Below, piece after piece: positions 36,733 to 45,415 of a DNA stretch of 64,000 nt. The DNA is taken from the NCBI RefSeq assembly GCF_026319305.1, contig NZ_JAPDMV010000008.1, positions 17,778 through 81,777 of the forward strand, in the 5' to 3' direction. Below the pieces are notes generated by a model, which searched no databases, was not told where the DNA came from, and saw nothing but the letters and a program-made list of their open reading frames with translations. The stretch comes from Methylophaga sp. OBS4. GTDB lineage: Bacteria; Pseudomonadota; Gammaproteobacteria; Nitrosococcales; Methylophagaceae. Made by a program: the position numbers and the translations under genes. The stretch's first letter is position 1. Each line of letters begins with the position of its first letter.

Positions 36733-37434
36733 TCAATCGATATAAGTTGCTGCAGCCTGGATAATGCTTAGTGAGTCCAGCTCTGTCAGCCAGACAGCAA
36801 TCGCAGTTCGCCGCTGCCCGAATTCGGGCACAGCGGGCAAATTTAGCCGCCAGTCCGATTTCCCCTGTTGTTGCAGTAAATCAAGTACCACAAAATCATG
36901 CTCCAATGTACGGTTACGGTTTTCTCCTGACTCAACCTCTGTTTTTAGCCCGAGGCCAAGATAAGCAACATTTAATTGCAATACCCGGTCCTGTTTAAAA
37001 TGAACTTGCAACAGACCGTTTGCAAGTGTGGCCCTGAGAACACCCGGTTTATTTTCAGCGACCGGTACGCGGCGTTGTCCTTTAAACCAAGCGCGCCATT
37101 CAGCACTGTTAACCACAATGCCTGGCGTGTAGACTTGGGATAACAACCCTTGCCTGACCAGTTGACGCTGCCGCTCGGAAAAAGCTGATTGGGCAAAACG
37201 ATCCTTCCAGCCGAGTTGATCCCAATAATCGACATGAAATGCGAGCGGCAACAGGGATTCAAACAGCCGGGAATCTTGCTGCATATGCGACAACCATTTG
37301 TCAGCAGGTGGACAGCTGCTGCAGCCTTCAGAGGTATAAAGCTCTACCACCGTAGTAGCTTGCTCATGACTGGAAAACTCAACAGCCAGCGCACCGTGAC
37401 TGAATATCAGCAAGATAATCAGGAAACGGAGCAT
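36733..37434 (-). CDS. DUF1223 thioredoxin-like secreted protein
   Basis: About 233 residues from the ATG at 37434 (GAGG 8 bases upstream); the frame continues to 37557 without signal. Signal peptide LRFLIILLIFSHGALA, then VVELYTSEGCSSCPPADKWLSHM, the CSSC active-site-like motif of the thioredoxin-fold DUF1223 family, and AFHVDYWDQLGWKDRFAQSAFS, typical of the family. A periplasmic redox role is inferred from fold only. Confidence 0.88.
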   Translation of the reverse strand: MLRFLIILLIFSHGALAVEFSSHEQATTVVELYTSEGCSSCPPADKWLSHMQQDSRLFESLLPLAFHVDYWDQLGWKDRFAQSAFSERQRQLVRQGLLSQVYTPGIVVNSAEWRAWFKGQRRVPVAENKPGVLRATLANGLLQVHFKQDRVLQLNVAYLGLGLKTEVESGENRNRTLEHDFVVLDLLQQQGKSDWRLNLPAVPEFGQRRTAIAVWLTELDSLSIIQAAATYID

Positions 37435-37740
37435 GACAATCGCCTCGGTATGTGTGGCATCAGGGTCATGTTGATGAGAACACCTGTGCGGAGTGTAGTT
37501 CCAATCAGAAAACCAACCACTGGTAATAATGATCTTCAAAACAGATTTATTCATCACCGCTCACGGCATACGTAGCCTGAGTAATTACCGGAATATCATT
37601 TTGAAGGTCGGCCCTCCAAACTGGTTATCAGCTTTGTGGTAGTGATGGTTTTCGCGTCAGATAAGCGATTCCCCTTGAACCAACCTCGCCATCCTGCAAG
37701 TCCCGTTATGCTTGAGCTTTTGTTTATGTGTAAAATAATT
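37435..37740. other. Intergenic DNA between DUF1223 and the cold-shock gene
   Basis: Divergent promoter region of the DUF1223 gene and of the cold-shock gene. No credible small gene or terminator is seen. Confidence 0.5.
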
Positions 37741-37769
37741 TTGACAGGACCTGATAATCACTATACATT
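37741..37769 (+). promoter_or_regulatory. Probable promoter of the cold-shock gene
   Basis: TTGACA (37741-37746), 17-base spacer, TACATT (37764-37769). A start near 37776 would give a leader of about 150 bases, the length usual for cspA-type mRNAs whose 5' leader senses temperature. Confidence 0.65.
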
Positions 37770-37924
37770 GGAATTAGCTTGAAAGTTGATCTGATATTTA
37801 TTTTTCATTTCGATGCATTACCTATTAGTAGCTCGTCCTGTTTTTTAATAAGTACTCTGCACACCTTCCAGCTATACCCGCCTCTCACGAGGTATATTTA
37901 CTTTTTATGAATTAGGATTTTTTT

Positions 37925-38131
37925 ATGTCTACTACTACTGGTACTGTTAAATGGTTTAACGAAGCTAAAGGCTTTGGTTTTATCGAACAAGAATCTGGTC
38001 CTGACGTTTTTGCTCACTTTAGCCAAATCAAAGGCGATGGTTTCAAAACTCTGAACGAAGGTCAACGCGTTGAATTCACCGTTACCCAAGGTCAAAAAGG
38101 CCCACAAGCTGAAAACATCGTTGCCCTGTAA
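37925..38131 (+). CDS. Cold-shock protein (CspA family)
   Basis: 68-residue single-stranded nucleic-acid chaperone. RNP1 KGFGFIE and RNP2 VFAHFSQI motifs are intact ([16 protein letters not shown] then [14 protein letters not shown]), and the C-terminus [10 protein letters not shown] is canonical. An AGGA site lies upstream in an A/T-rich leader. Single gene with strong promoter and terminator. Confidence 0.96.
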   Translation: MSTTTGTVKWFNEAKGFGFIEQESGPDVFAHFSQIKGDGFKTLNEGQRVEFTVTQGQKGPQAENIVAL

Positions 38132-38175
38132 GCAACTTTGACAGCTTTCAGACTCAACAGAGTACTGAGAATACA

Positions 38176-38208
38176 AAAAGCCCCGGTTTTGCCGGGGCTT
38201 TTTTTTGC
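38176..38208 (+). terminator. Rho-independent terminator of the cold-shock gene
   Basis: AAAAGCCCCGG, loop, CCGGGGCTTTTTTTT, 45 bases after the stop. The A-run on the left side allows it to serve the convergent SDR gene as well. Confidence 0.93.
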
Positions 38209-38212
38209 CTGA

Positions 38213-38959
38213 TTATTCGGTATCTACCGCCTCTATAACCTGGCGTGCAAAGCTTTCGTAAACCTGCCACATTTCTTTGGCCATGGTATCAGGGAACAAA
38301 TGGAATTCACCTTTGCGCAAAGCTTCGATAATACCTTCCGCCACCAGACTGGCAGGTTCAGCAATCTCTCCGAAGCCGGCCTCATTAGCCATATCGGTGG
38401 CAATCGGTCCCGGATGCACACTTAGCACCACCGTATTTTGTTGTGCCAGCTCATGGCGCAAAGACTGAGTAAGGGAATACGCAGCAGCTTTGGATGCGGC
38501 ATAAGTGGCAAACGCCGGGAAGGATCGTAACGAGGCTATAGAGTTAAGCTGGACAAAAGCACCTCCTCCGTTTGCTTTTAACACCGGCGCAAAAGCTTGT
38601 GCTATACGCAATAAACCGCCGACATTGATATCCATCTGCCAATTCAATGCCTCCACTGATTCCGGTTGTAGCGGACTGGCATTTTGCAATACCCCTGCGT
38701 TATTAACCACAATATCAACATCTTGCGCATTGGCAGCCGCGGCAGCAATGCTATTTGGCTGCGACAGATCGATATGTATCGGCGTCACCCGATCCGCAAA
38801 CTGCTGCTCCAGATCCTGAACCGAATCAACATCGCGAACGGCAAGATAAACCTTGCGTACCCCCTTATTAAGAAAGGTTTCGGCAATCGCTCTGCCAATG
38901 CCACGATTGGCACCGGTAACCAAAGCCACCTTGTAGTCAATGTCAAACGGTGTATTCAT
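38213..38959 (-). CDS. Short-chain dehydrogenase/reductase
   Basis: 248 residues, classical SDR: cofactor motif VTGANRGIGRAI (TGxxxGIG), NNAGV, catalytic serine in VQLNSIASL and YAASK with the active Tyr and Lys. The residue after the second strand (VYLAVRD, Arg) suggests NADP preference. Substrate unknown. Convergent with the cold-shock gene and sharing its terminator. Confidence 0.92.
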   Translation of the reverse strand: MNTPFDIDYKVALVTGANRGIGRAIAETFLNKGVRKVYLAVRDVDSVQDLEQQFADRVTPIHIDLSQPNSIAAAAANAQDVDIVVNNAGVLQNASPLQPESVEALNWQMDINVGGLLRIAQAFAPVLKANGGGAFVQLNSIASLRSFPAFATYAASKAAAYSLTQSLRHELAQQNTVVLSVHPGPIATDMANEAGFGEIAEPASLVAEGIIEALRKGEFHLFPDTMAKEMWQVYESFARQVIEAVDTE

Positions 38960-39118
38960 TTAATGTCCTCTACAGACGCTAATCGATAAAGATAAAAAAC
39001 TGTCAATTTCATGACCCGACTCCGAGAATAAAGTTCAGGCCACCGATGATTTATTGCCATTCTGGTATCACTCACCTACATTAGCCAAGGTTCGCATTTA
39101 AATTGAAGACTTTCTGTT

Positions 39119-40420
39119 ATGGACATCAACAACTATAAAAATCTGTTTGAACAGTTTCTAAACACAGCTTTGCAATGGCTGAGCAGTCCCCAATTTTATT
39201 CTCAGCTGGGTCTGATCGTTCTGGCAGTGTTGCTGGCTTATTCCGTTTCGCAGTTTCTGAAATCGAGTTCACCATTGTTACGTCATGCGCCAAGTGAGGG
39301 GCCGGTACTGACTCTTCGCCAAGGTATCTATAAATTGAGAGAGTTGATTCTGCCATTGATGCTGGTACTGGCCCTCTCCATCGCCGTTGATATGGGCCAA
39401 TCGCTTATTCATCAGAGCTGGCTAATCAAAATCGGACTCAGCTTTGCTGTCATCTTCATGCTCTACTCGATAATTAACGGTTTCGTAGAAAAGCAGTTGT
39501 TCCGCAGGTTGGCAATGTGGATGATTCTGCCTATTGCCGTATTACATGTATTTGACTGGCTGGATGCGGTGGTCAGTTACCTGGAGACCATTTCCTTACA
39601 AATTGGTAATTTCAAGATCTCGGCCTACGGTATAGCCCGTGTGCTGATTTTCGGTTCCATATTGTTCTGGCTTGGCAGGCTTTCCAACAATGCCGGTCAG
39701 CAAATCATCCGTAACCAGCAAGATCTGGACATAGGTACCCGGGAAGTCTTCGCCAAACTATTTCAGGTTACTTTGTTTTTTATTGTATTCCTGTTGCTGT
39801 TGCAGATTATGGGCATCAACCTCACCGCTCTGGCCGTGTTCGGTGGCGCTTTGGGTGTGGGTCTGGGCTTCGGCTTACAGGCCATTGCCTCCAACTTTAT
39901 CTCAGGCATTATCCTGTTACTGGATCGCTCACTGAGTGTCGGCGATTATGTCGAAATGGAAGACGGTCGCAGTGGCACCATCCGTGAACTCAATATGCGG
40001 TCAACGACACTGGAAACCTTTGATGGCAAAGATATCATGGTGCCCAATGAGCAATTCATTACCACCAGCTTCACCAACTGGACCCATAAAAACATCAAAC
40101 AACGTTATTCACTGGAGTTTCAGGTCGCTTATAAAACCGATCTGCATCAATTGTTTGGTCTGGTGCGTGAAGTAGTGGCCAGTCACCCACAAGTTATCAG
40201 TGGTGATGATATTCCCATCGAAGAAAGGCCTGATGCAGAAATCAAAGACTTTGCAGATTCCGGTGTCAATATTCTGGTCGAATTTTGGATGGAAGGCATT
40301 GATGATGGCCCTAACCGGGTCGGGGCTGATTTGTTACTGATGATCTGGGATACACTCAGACATCACAACATCGAAATTCCATTTCCACAGCGGGAAGTTA
40401 AAATACTCAACAGTCCCTAG
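39119..40420 (+). CDS. MscS-family mechanosensitive channel
   Basis: 433 residues. Four to five hydrophobic N-terminal segments precede the pore helix and MscS domain: LTALAVFGGALGVGLGFGLQAIASNFISG (TM3-type Gly/Ala pattern), then VGDYVEMEDGRSGTIRELNMRSTTLETFDG and VPNEQFITTSFTNWT. Larger than E. coli MscS (286), similar to YbdG/YnaI-like channels. It releases solutes on osmotic downshift, fitting a salt-adapted organism. Confidence 0.92.
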   Translation: MDINNYKNLFEQFLNTALQWLSSPQFYSQLGLIVLAVLLAYSVSQFLKSSSPLLRHAPSEGPVLTLRQGIYKLRELILPLMLVLALSIAVDMGQSLIHQSWLIKIGLSFAVIFMLYSIINGFVEKQLFRRLAMWMILPIAVLHVFDWLDAVVSYLETISLQIGNFKISAYGIARVLIFGSILFWLGRLSNNAGQQIIRNQQDLDIGTREVFAKLFQVTLFFIVFLLLLQIMGINLTALAVFGGALGVGLGFGLQAIASNFISGIILLLDRSLSVGDYVEMEDGRSGTIRELNMRSTTLETFDGKDIMVPNEQFITTSFTNWTHKNIKQRYSLEFQVAYKTDLHQLFGLVREVVASHPQVISGDDIPIEERPDAEIKDFADSGVNILVEFWMEGIDDGPNRVGADLLLMIWDTLRHHNIEIPFPQREVKILNSP

Positions 40421-40548
40421 CCGTTTAGTCCCTCCCAGTGATGGTTTTTTGTTGTGCACAACATAATCTGCTAGCATGAATATTATTGGCTGTTTTCACA
40501 TCGACGTGTTTGAAAAAATGCCAACAGACTGCCAAGACAGAGGCCACT

Positions 40549-40956
40549 ATGAAATATTCGCCTTTTATTGCTCCCATCGTTGTTTTGCTGGTTATTGCTT
40601 TTAACCAGACATTTGCCGAATCACCCGGCTCGGAACTGGCGATTGCAGTTCCCCCATCACAAATGCCGGCGGCGCACATTAGCCAACTGACAAAAAGCTG
40701 CCACAAAAACTGGCAGGATATGAACTGGAAAATCGGTGAAGTCGGTGCTTTAGCCAAAAACAATCCGACTTTCAGTAACGGTATTAAGAAGGTGTGCCAG
40801 GCTCGGGCAGAATTGTTCTTTGAAGGCTATGAGCTTTCACCTTTCATTGAATCCGCCACCCAAAGCCAAGTATACCCGCTCGTCTTCCGCACCAGCACGG
40901 TAGAAGAGATCAAATCACATATCAGATTACATTTGCCCAAACTAAGACTGATCTGA
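40549..40956 (+). CDS. Secreted protein of unknown function
   Basis: 135 residues from MKYSPFIAPIVVLLVIAFNQTFA, a clear signal peptide; AGAGG lies 5 bases upstream, while the earlier in-frame start at 40486 would disrupt it. The mature part has two cysteines (SCHKNWQ, VCQARAELFFEGYELSPF) and no recognised domain. A periplasmic location is likely. Confidence 0.65.
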   Translation: MKYSPFIAPIVVLLVIAFNQTFAESPGSELAIAVPPSQMPAAHISQLTKSCHKNWQDMNWKIGEVGALAKNNPTFSNGIKKVCQARAELFFEGYELSPFIESATQSQVYPLVFRTSTVEEIKSHIRLHLPKLRLI

Positions 40957-41171
40957 CCCTTGTTCAAATCAGCAAAATCCTGTCATTTGTCAGATTCTCT
41001 GCTCTCTTATCAAATCCAGGAGTTAATTAAAGCTTGAAAGCCCGTCAATCAAGGCTTTTTGTTTGTCTGGTTAACCATCAAATTGCATCATGTCTGAATA
41101 TAACGTCAAGTAGATTTTGTATGACACAATATAGCGGTGCTATACCAATTGAATCACAAGGTAGGGAAATC

Positions 41172-41639
41172 ATGTCTCAATTTGAAAACCTGAAAATAGA
41201 CAACCAATTATGTTTTGCACTTTACAGCGCGACGAACAGCATTACCCGGCTCTATAGAAGTTTGCTCAACGAGTTCGATCTGACTTATCCGCAGTATCTG
41301 GTACTGCTGGTGTTGTGGGAAAAAGACGGCATCGCCATCAAGGACGTGATGCGGCGCCTGAAACTCGATTCCGGTACCTTGTCGCCGATTATCAAACGCC
41401 TTCAGAACGCCGGGCTTGTGGAAAAAGTCCGCACAGCTCAGGATGAACGCATCGTCCGTTTGTTTTTGAACGACAAAGCCAGGCAACTCGAACCGCTAGT
41501 CGCCGAAGTACAAAATAAAGTGGCCTGCCAGACCGAATTATCATCTTCCGAATTTTTCGAACTTCTCGACAGATTGAATCAACTCGCCAAAAACCTTAAG
41601 GGCATCTCTAAAAATGAGGATCAGTCCGCTGCATCATAG
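41172..41639 (+). CDS. MarR-family regulator, OhrR-like
   Basis: 155 residues from MSQFENLKIDNQLCFALYSA; AGGG lies 8 bases upstream and the longer frame to 41034 has no support. The single N-terminal Cys in NQLCFALYSA matches the peroxide-sensing Cys of OhrR/MgrA. Winged helix: YPQYLVLLVLWEKDGIAIKD, LDSGTLSPIIKRLQNAGLV, RTAQDERIVRLFL. No ohr gene is adjacent; the divergent or downstream targets are unknown. Confidence 0.87.
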   Translation: MSQFENLKIDNQLCFALYSATNSITRLYRSLLNEFDLTYPQYLVLLVLWEKDGIAIKDVMRRLKLDSGTLSPIIKRLQNAGLVEKVRTAQDERIVRLFLNDKARQLEPLVAEVQNKVACQTELSSSEFFELLDRLNQLAKNLKGISKNEDQSAAS

Positions 41640-41690
41640 TGGACATAACATGTCACCAATACCCTATGAGGTTTCGGGAAAGAACGTTTT

Positions 41691-42479
41691 TTATTCGGCC
41701 AGCCTGACTCTGCCGAGCAATTTAAGCATCAGGTAAGCAAATAATATCGGCAGCAATACCATGATTAATACAAACTCGGCCAACAAATAAACGGCAGCCT
41801 CGACGCCCTGCTCTGCTTTTTGTTGTACTTTATTTAACCGGGCGTTGATATCAAGTCGATTTTTAAACCCCTCCAGCCATGAAGGTTCTTCAGCTGCAGT
41901 TTGTGAATTTATCTTATCCACATTTTCTTGGGTAGCCTGTAGAACTTGCAATGCCTGCTCACGTTCACTGCCAAGCCAGTTCTGAAATTGATGTGACATC
42001 ACGGCCAATGCCGGTACTGCCAGGCGCAATACCGTCAATACAATCACCAGCTTCATCAAACGCTGTTGACTGGCTGCAGACAAGCCTTTGCTGAACAACA
42101 ATACCAGCGTCACTATGGCCAGTATCGCTATCCCCCAGCGTAAAAAAGCCAGATCGCCGAACGACAGTATGATCTTTTGAATACCCAGCGAAGCTGAAGC
42201 CAGCAGCAACACGGAAGAAAACTGTTCGATAAGATCATTGAGCGGATCCAGGATTTCGCCTGGTGTCAAAGTCAGCCCAACCCCCATCGGTTCAATGGAC
42301 ATTTCCGTACCTTGTGCAACTGATATCACTGCATTAAGACTTCTGGCCAGCGCAAACACTGACAGTGTCACTTTAAGCATCTGGTTTAATTGCTCGCCCG
42401 CTCCAGCCTGCATCGGCAGCCAGGCCAGCACCACACACAGCAACATCAATGCTGCATATAACTTTGTTTTGAGTGTCAT
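41691..42479 (-). CDS. Multi-pass membrane protein of unknown function
   Basis: 262 residues from MTLKTKLYAALMLLCVVLAW; GAGG is 5 bases upstream, so the longer frame to 42524 is rejected. Predicted segments include the signal/anchor, VLLLASASLGIQKIILSF, WGIAILAIVTLVLLFS, LVIVLTVLRLAVPALAV and a C-terminal FVLIMVLLPILFAYLMLKL, with a charged loop (about 190-235) predicted as coiled coil. I do not recognise the family. It may be an inner-membrane protein with a large soluble loop. Confidence 0.7.
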   Translation of the reverse strand: MTLKTKLYAALMLLCVVLAWLPMQAGAGEQLNQMLKVTLSVFALARSLNAVISVAQGTEMSIEPMGVGLTLTPGEILDPLNDLIEQFSSVLLLASASLGIQKIILSFGDLAFLRWGIAILAIVTLVLLFSKGLSAASQQRLMKLVIVLTVLRLAVPALAVMSHQFQNWLGSEREQALQVLQATQENVDKINSQTAAEEPSWLEGFKNRLDINARLNKVQQKAEQGVEAAVYLLAEFVLIMVLLPILFAYLMLKLLGRVRLAE

Positions 42480-42664
42480 ATATTCCTCAATCATGACTGA
42501 AGCCTGCCAAGCTTGTCTGTTCAAGCTGAGAATGTCTACTAAGGAAAATCCTGAGCATTAAAGCGCCAATTGCTGATTCCAATCAGTCTGCAGCTAAGTA
42601 TGATAGCAATTAACTGCTTGAGAAGCGTCAAGCATGGTGTTAAAAATTATTGGAGGATTGAACC

Positions 42665-42736
42665 ATGTGGACTAAACCAGAATATTCAGATATGCGTTTC
42701 GGTTTCGAAGTAACCATGTACATTTGTAACCGTTAA
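42665..42736 (+). CDS. pqqA: Pyrroloquinoline quinone precursor peptide PqqA
   Basis: 23-residue peptide MWTKPEYSDMRFGFEVTMY plus ICNR. The invariant E15 and Y19 (E-V-T-M-Y) are the residues joined by PqqE to build PQQ, and the MW.KP..........EVT.Y pattern is diagnostic. A strong GGAGG ribosome site lies 8 bases upstream. A Rho-independent terminator begins 19 bases after the stop, and no pqqBCDE is in the window, so it is a free-standing copy that presumably supplies precursor for the methanol-dehydrogenase cofactor. A TTAATCAATTGATTAA palindrome overlaps the stop codon. Confidence 0.93.
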   Translation: MWTKPEYSDMRFGFEVTMYICNR

Positions 42737-42754
42737 TCAATTGATTAAACGCAC

Positions 42755-42785
42755 AAAAAAGCCCCGTCATTCGGGGCTTTTTTTT
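42755..42785 (+). terminator. Rho-independent terminator of pqqA
   Basis: AAAAAAGCCCCG, TCATT loop, CGGGGCTTTTTTTT. It can also end the convergent diguanylate cyclase gene. Confidence 0.93.
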
Positions 42786-42812
42786 ATCTGCCAGTATGCC
42801 ACCGTGCAGCTC

Positions 42813-44261
42813 CTAACGTAATTGTCTGACCAAATCGCGACCATCATTCTTAGCCTGGTACAAAGCCTGGTCTGAGCGTTCTATCAACGATGTCATCAGT
42901 TCGTCGCGTTGATACTCAGCCACACCGGCACTGATTGTAATTGACAAGTTTTCCTTACCGTATTGGAACGGATGTGATTTCACAGACTGTCGGATTGTTT
43001 CTGCAATTTCAACGGCACGCTCCCGGCTACAGCTATTTAATAACAGCAAAAATTCCTCGCCCCCCCAGCGACAGAGCACATCATCATCACGAACATGACT
43101 GCTGATAATCCTGGCCGTTGCCGCTAACACCTGATCACCATAATGGTGACCATAACTATCATTAATATTTTTGAAATGATCGATATCGATCAGGATGACG
43201 GACAAAGCCTGATGCTTGCGTTTGGCCCTGGACACAGCCTGCTTGAACAGGACATCAAATACTTGCCGACTGGCGGCACCGGTCAGCTTGTCCTGTGTCG
43301 CCATCGCTTCCAAACGTCGCTGATAGCCACGTAAAGCCAGATGTGCTGTCAACAACACAACCACACTGATCGCCAATGAAACCAGTATGTTGATAATCAA
43401 TGCTGTTTCAATACGTTCCGAGGCAGGATCATTGATCTGTTCCACAATCAAAAACCAATCAAACTCGGGCACCAAACGGCTGTTAAGGTAAATGGTATTG
43501 CCATTTTTTGCCGGGAAGGAAACTGAAGCACTGGGGGTGGTCAGGATGCGGGTGAAAAGTTTATCAAGGCCGGTTTTGTTTTGTAGGTGGATATCTTCGC
43601 TGTATTCACTGCTTTGCAGCATGACCTCACCCTGACGATCAACAAAGTAAATCTCGCGGCCATAACGTTTCTGATAGTTTTCTATCAGCTCAATCACTGA
43701 TGCCATTGAAAGGCCAACACCGATCACCCCGATAAATTTTCCTTGCTTATCAGCCACCTGATAGTTAACAAAAATACTTAATCGCTTACGATCAGCTGTG
43801 TCTTGATCGATATTGATTTCGTACTTGTTCTTCATTGACCGGGCACGAAAAAACCAGCCATCATCAGGATCGTTTTCATCTACCTGTTTAATAATGCCCT
43901 TAGGGTGATAGTAATGACGGGTTGATTCTGAGACAAAAAAGGCGGTAATAGTATCGTATTTGTCCTGAATCTGGGACAGATAGCGCTGCATTTTTTCCGG
44001 ATCCTGTTCTCCCTCGTTGACCCAATCAAACACAAAAACATCATTAGCCATCAAAGATGAGATTAACAGGGGTTGCAGTAAATCCCGTTGAATTTCAGAA
44101 TAAATATTATCACTGGTCAGTGGCAGCATTTCCTGCTGCAAACGCTCGGCAATCGAGTCTTTGGCAACATAGTAGCCAATCAAACTGGTCGCCAGAAAAC
44201 CCAATAATACGATTAGACTAATAATAGTGGTAAACAAACGCTTGCGGTTATGCATAAACAA
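42813..44261 (-). CDS. Cache-GGDEF diguanylate cyclase
   Basis: 482 residues. Two membrane segments (about 10-30 and 285-310) enclose a periplasmic Cache-type sensor (YHPKGIIKQVDENDPDDGWFF, FVNYQVADKQGKFIGVIGVGLSM). The C-terminal GGDEF has QDKLTGAASRQVFDVLF, LIDIDHFKNINDSYGHHYGD and RWGGEEFLLLL. It makes c-di-GMP in response to a periplasmic small molecule, unknown. Convergent with pqqA. Confidence 0.93.
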   Translation of the reverse strand: MFMHNRKRLFTTIISLIVLLGFLATSLIGYYVAKDSIAERLQQEMLPLTSDNIYSEIQRDLLQPLLISSLMANDVFVFDWVNEGEQDPEKMQRYLSQIQDKYDTITAFFVSESTRHYYHPKGIIKQVDENDPDDGWFFRARSMKNKYEINIDQDTADRKRLSIFVNYQVADKQGKFIGVIGVGLSMASVIELIENYQKRYGREIYFVDRQGEVMLQSSEYSEDIHLQNKTGLDKLFTRILTTPSASVSFPAKNGNTIYLNSRLVPEFDWFLIVEQINDPASERIETALIINILVSLAISVVVLLTAHLALRGYQRRLEAMATQDKLTGAASRQVFDVLFKQAVSRAKRKHQALSVILIDIDHFKNINDSYGHHYGDQVLAATARIISSHVRDDDVLCRWGGEEFLLLLNSCSRERAVEIAETIRQSVKSHPFQYGKENLSITISAGVAEYQRDELMTSLIERSDQALYQAKNDGRDLVRQLR

Positions 44262-44335
44262 AAAAAGCCTTCACTGGAACAAAGCCAGCCATCATAGAAA
44301 ACTCAAACCTTTAATTCCAGAATAAGAAGCAGTTA

Positions 44336-44644
44336 TTAATCAGGAGGATAGTAATTCTGATCATCATCCTGCTCCCCGGCTATGCGTCGATAATAATAAA
44401 TACCGCCGATAAAGCTGGCGATAAGCAACAGATAGAACACATCCAAATCGTCGGCTTTAAATAAACTGAAAAAAGCCCATACCGGTGGCACATAAAACAC
44501 AACACTACACAAAAGTGCAATCAGTTTGCCAAAATCTTTTACCGCCGCCTGATAGGCATAACGGCTGAACAGCCCGGACAGAAAGCCGCCGAATATCGCC
44601 AGCAACAGATACAGAATCATGCCGATAGTATTAACGTTTGCCAT
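44336..44644 (-). CDS. Small membrane protein of unknown function
   Basis: 102 residues with about three hydrophobic segments (IGMILYLLLAIFGGFLSGL, IALLCSVVFYVPPVWAFFSL, VFYLLLIASFIGGIYYYRR) and an acidic tail DDDQNYYPPD. It starts 41 bases after the formyl-THF cycloligase gene on the same strand. Family not recognised. Confidence 0.65.
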   Translation of the reverse strand: MANVNTIGMILYLLLAIFGGFLSGLFSRYAYQAAVKDFGKLIALLCSVVFYVPPVWAFFSLFKADDLDVFYLLLIASFIGGIYYYRRIAGEQDDDQNYYPPD

Positions 44645-44685
44645 GTTTTCATCTCCGCGCAGATCTTTCTATATAAAAAACATGC

Positions 44686-45243
44686 TCATGTTTTTTGTAT
44701 TCCCGCTTCGGTAACAATCATATTCATGGCAATATCGTATGGCTGTGGAAAAATTGTTTCCAAGCGGCCCTGCTCAATGCCGACACCGACGGTAGTGACT
44801 CTGTGTGCTTGTACCGCCAATGTCCGATCATAATAGCCGCCACCGTAACCCAAGCGATAGTTATCGGAGTCAAAACCAAGCAGCGGTATCAGAAACATGT
44901 CCGGAGCCAATAAATGCTGATGCGCCGGTACCGGTATATTCCAGGTACCTTGCACCATCGGCATACCCGGTTGCCAGTGACTAAAGTCGAGCATTTTAGT
45001 TTTATTGTTAATAACAGGAACGGCTACCGTCCAGCCAGAGTTAATCAGCTCTTTGGCGAATCCTCTGCAATCAAGCTCACCTTTGATAGGCCAGTAAATC
45101 CCCAGCGTTGCCGGTGTCTGATGTTGCAATAACTGCCTGAGGTTGGAGATGACACTGTGTTGAATGCGGGATCGTTCATCTGCAGCGAGTGTTGCCCGCT
45201 GTTCCAATAACCTGCTGCGTTGCTGTTTCCGCCAGTTTTTCAT
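44686..45243 (-). CDS. 5-formyltetrahydrofolate cyclo-ligase
   Basis: 185 residues. Converts 5-formyl-THF to 5,10-methenyl-THF with ATP, returning stored folate to the C1 pool. Motifs: KNWRKQQRSRLLEQRATL, GIYWPIKGELDC, and the ligase signature LIPLLGFDSDNYRLGYGGGYYDR. The usual length. In other gammaproteobacteria it follows the 6S RNA gene; no 6S-like segment is seen in the 139 bases upstream here. Confidence 0.93.
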   Translation of the reverse strand: MKNWRKQQRSRLLEQRATLAADERSRIQHSVISNLRQLLQHQTPATLGIYWPIKGELDCRGFAKELINSGWTVAVPVINNKTKMLDFSHWQPGMPMVQGTWNIPVPAHQHLLAPDMFLIPLLGFDSDNYRLGYGGGYYDRTLAVQAHRVTTVGVGIEQGRLETIFPQPYDIAMNMIVTEAGIQKT

Positions 45244-45339
45244 AGCTCGTTATTATGAATGTTTTTTCAAGTGGCTCAATTGTTTTGTTGCAGCCCATAT
45301 TTGCCAGCGGTGTCCGTTCCGGAAAAAAACACATAACAT

Positions 45340-45390
45340 TTGACTGCCCACAAACATACATATAGTATGCACCTTTCAAAATATGTATGT
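45340..45390 (+). promoter_or_regulatory. Promoter and operator of the flavohaemoglobin gene
   Basis: TTGACT (45340-45345), 17-base spacer, TAGTAT (45363-45368). A perfect 10-bp inverted repeat, ACATACATAT (45354-45363) and ATATGTATGT (45381-45390), straddles the -10 box; nested inside is CATAC-ATATA-GTATG (45355-45369). A nitric-oxide-responsive repressor such as NsrR is the likely reader, though the spacing is not the canonical NsrR site. Confidence 0.6.
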
Positions 45391-45415
45391 AAAATACCTG
45401 TTTTCGGAGTCAGCC

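Noticed and set aside
38233..38421. Alternative minus-strand frame inside the SDR gene
   Set aside because: It is an out-of-frame shadow of the SDR coding sequence.
42618..42646. TTGAGA-17-TAAAAA as pqqA promoter
   Set aside because: The implied transcription start would fall in the ribosome site, leaving the mRNA without it.
45244..45340. Possible 6S RNA upstream of the 5-formyl-THF cycloligase, as in many gammaproteobacteria
   Set aside because: The gap is too short for a ~180-base RNA and no long rod-like pairing is seen.
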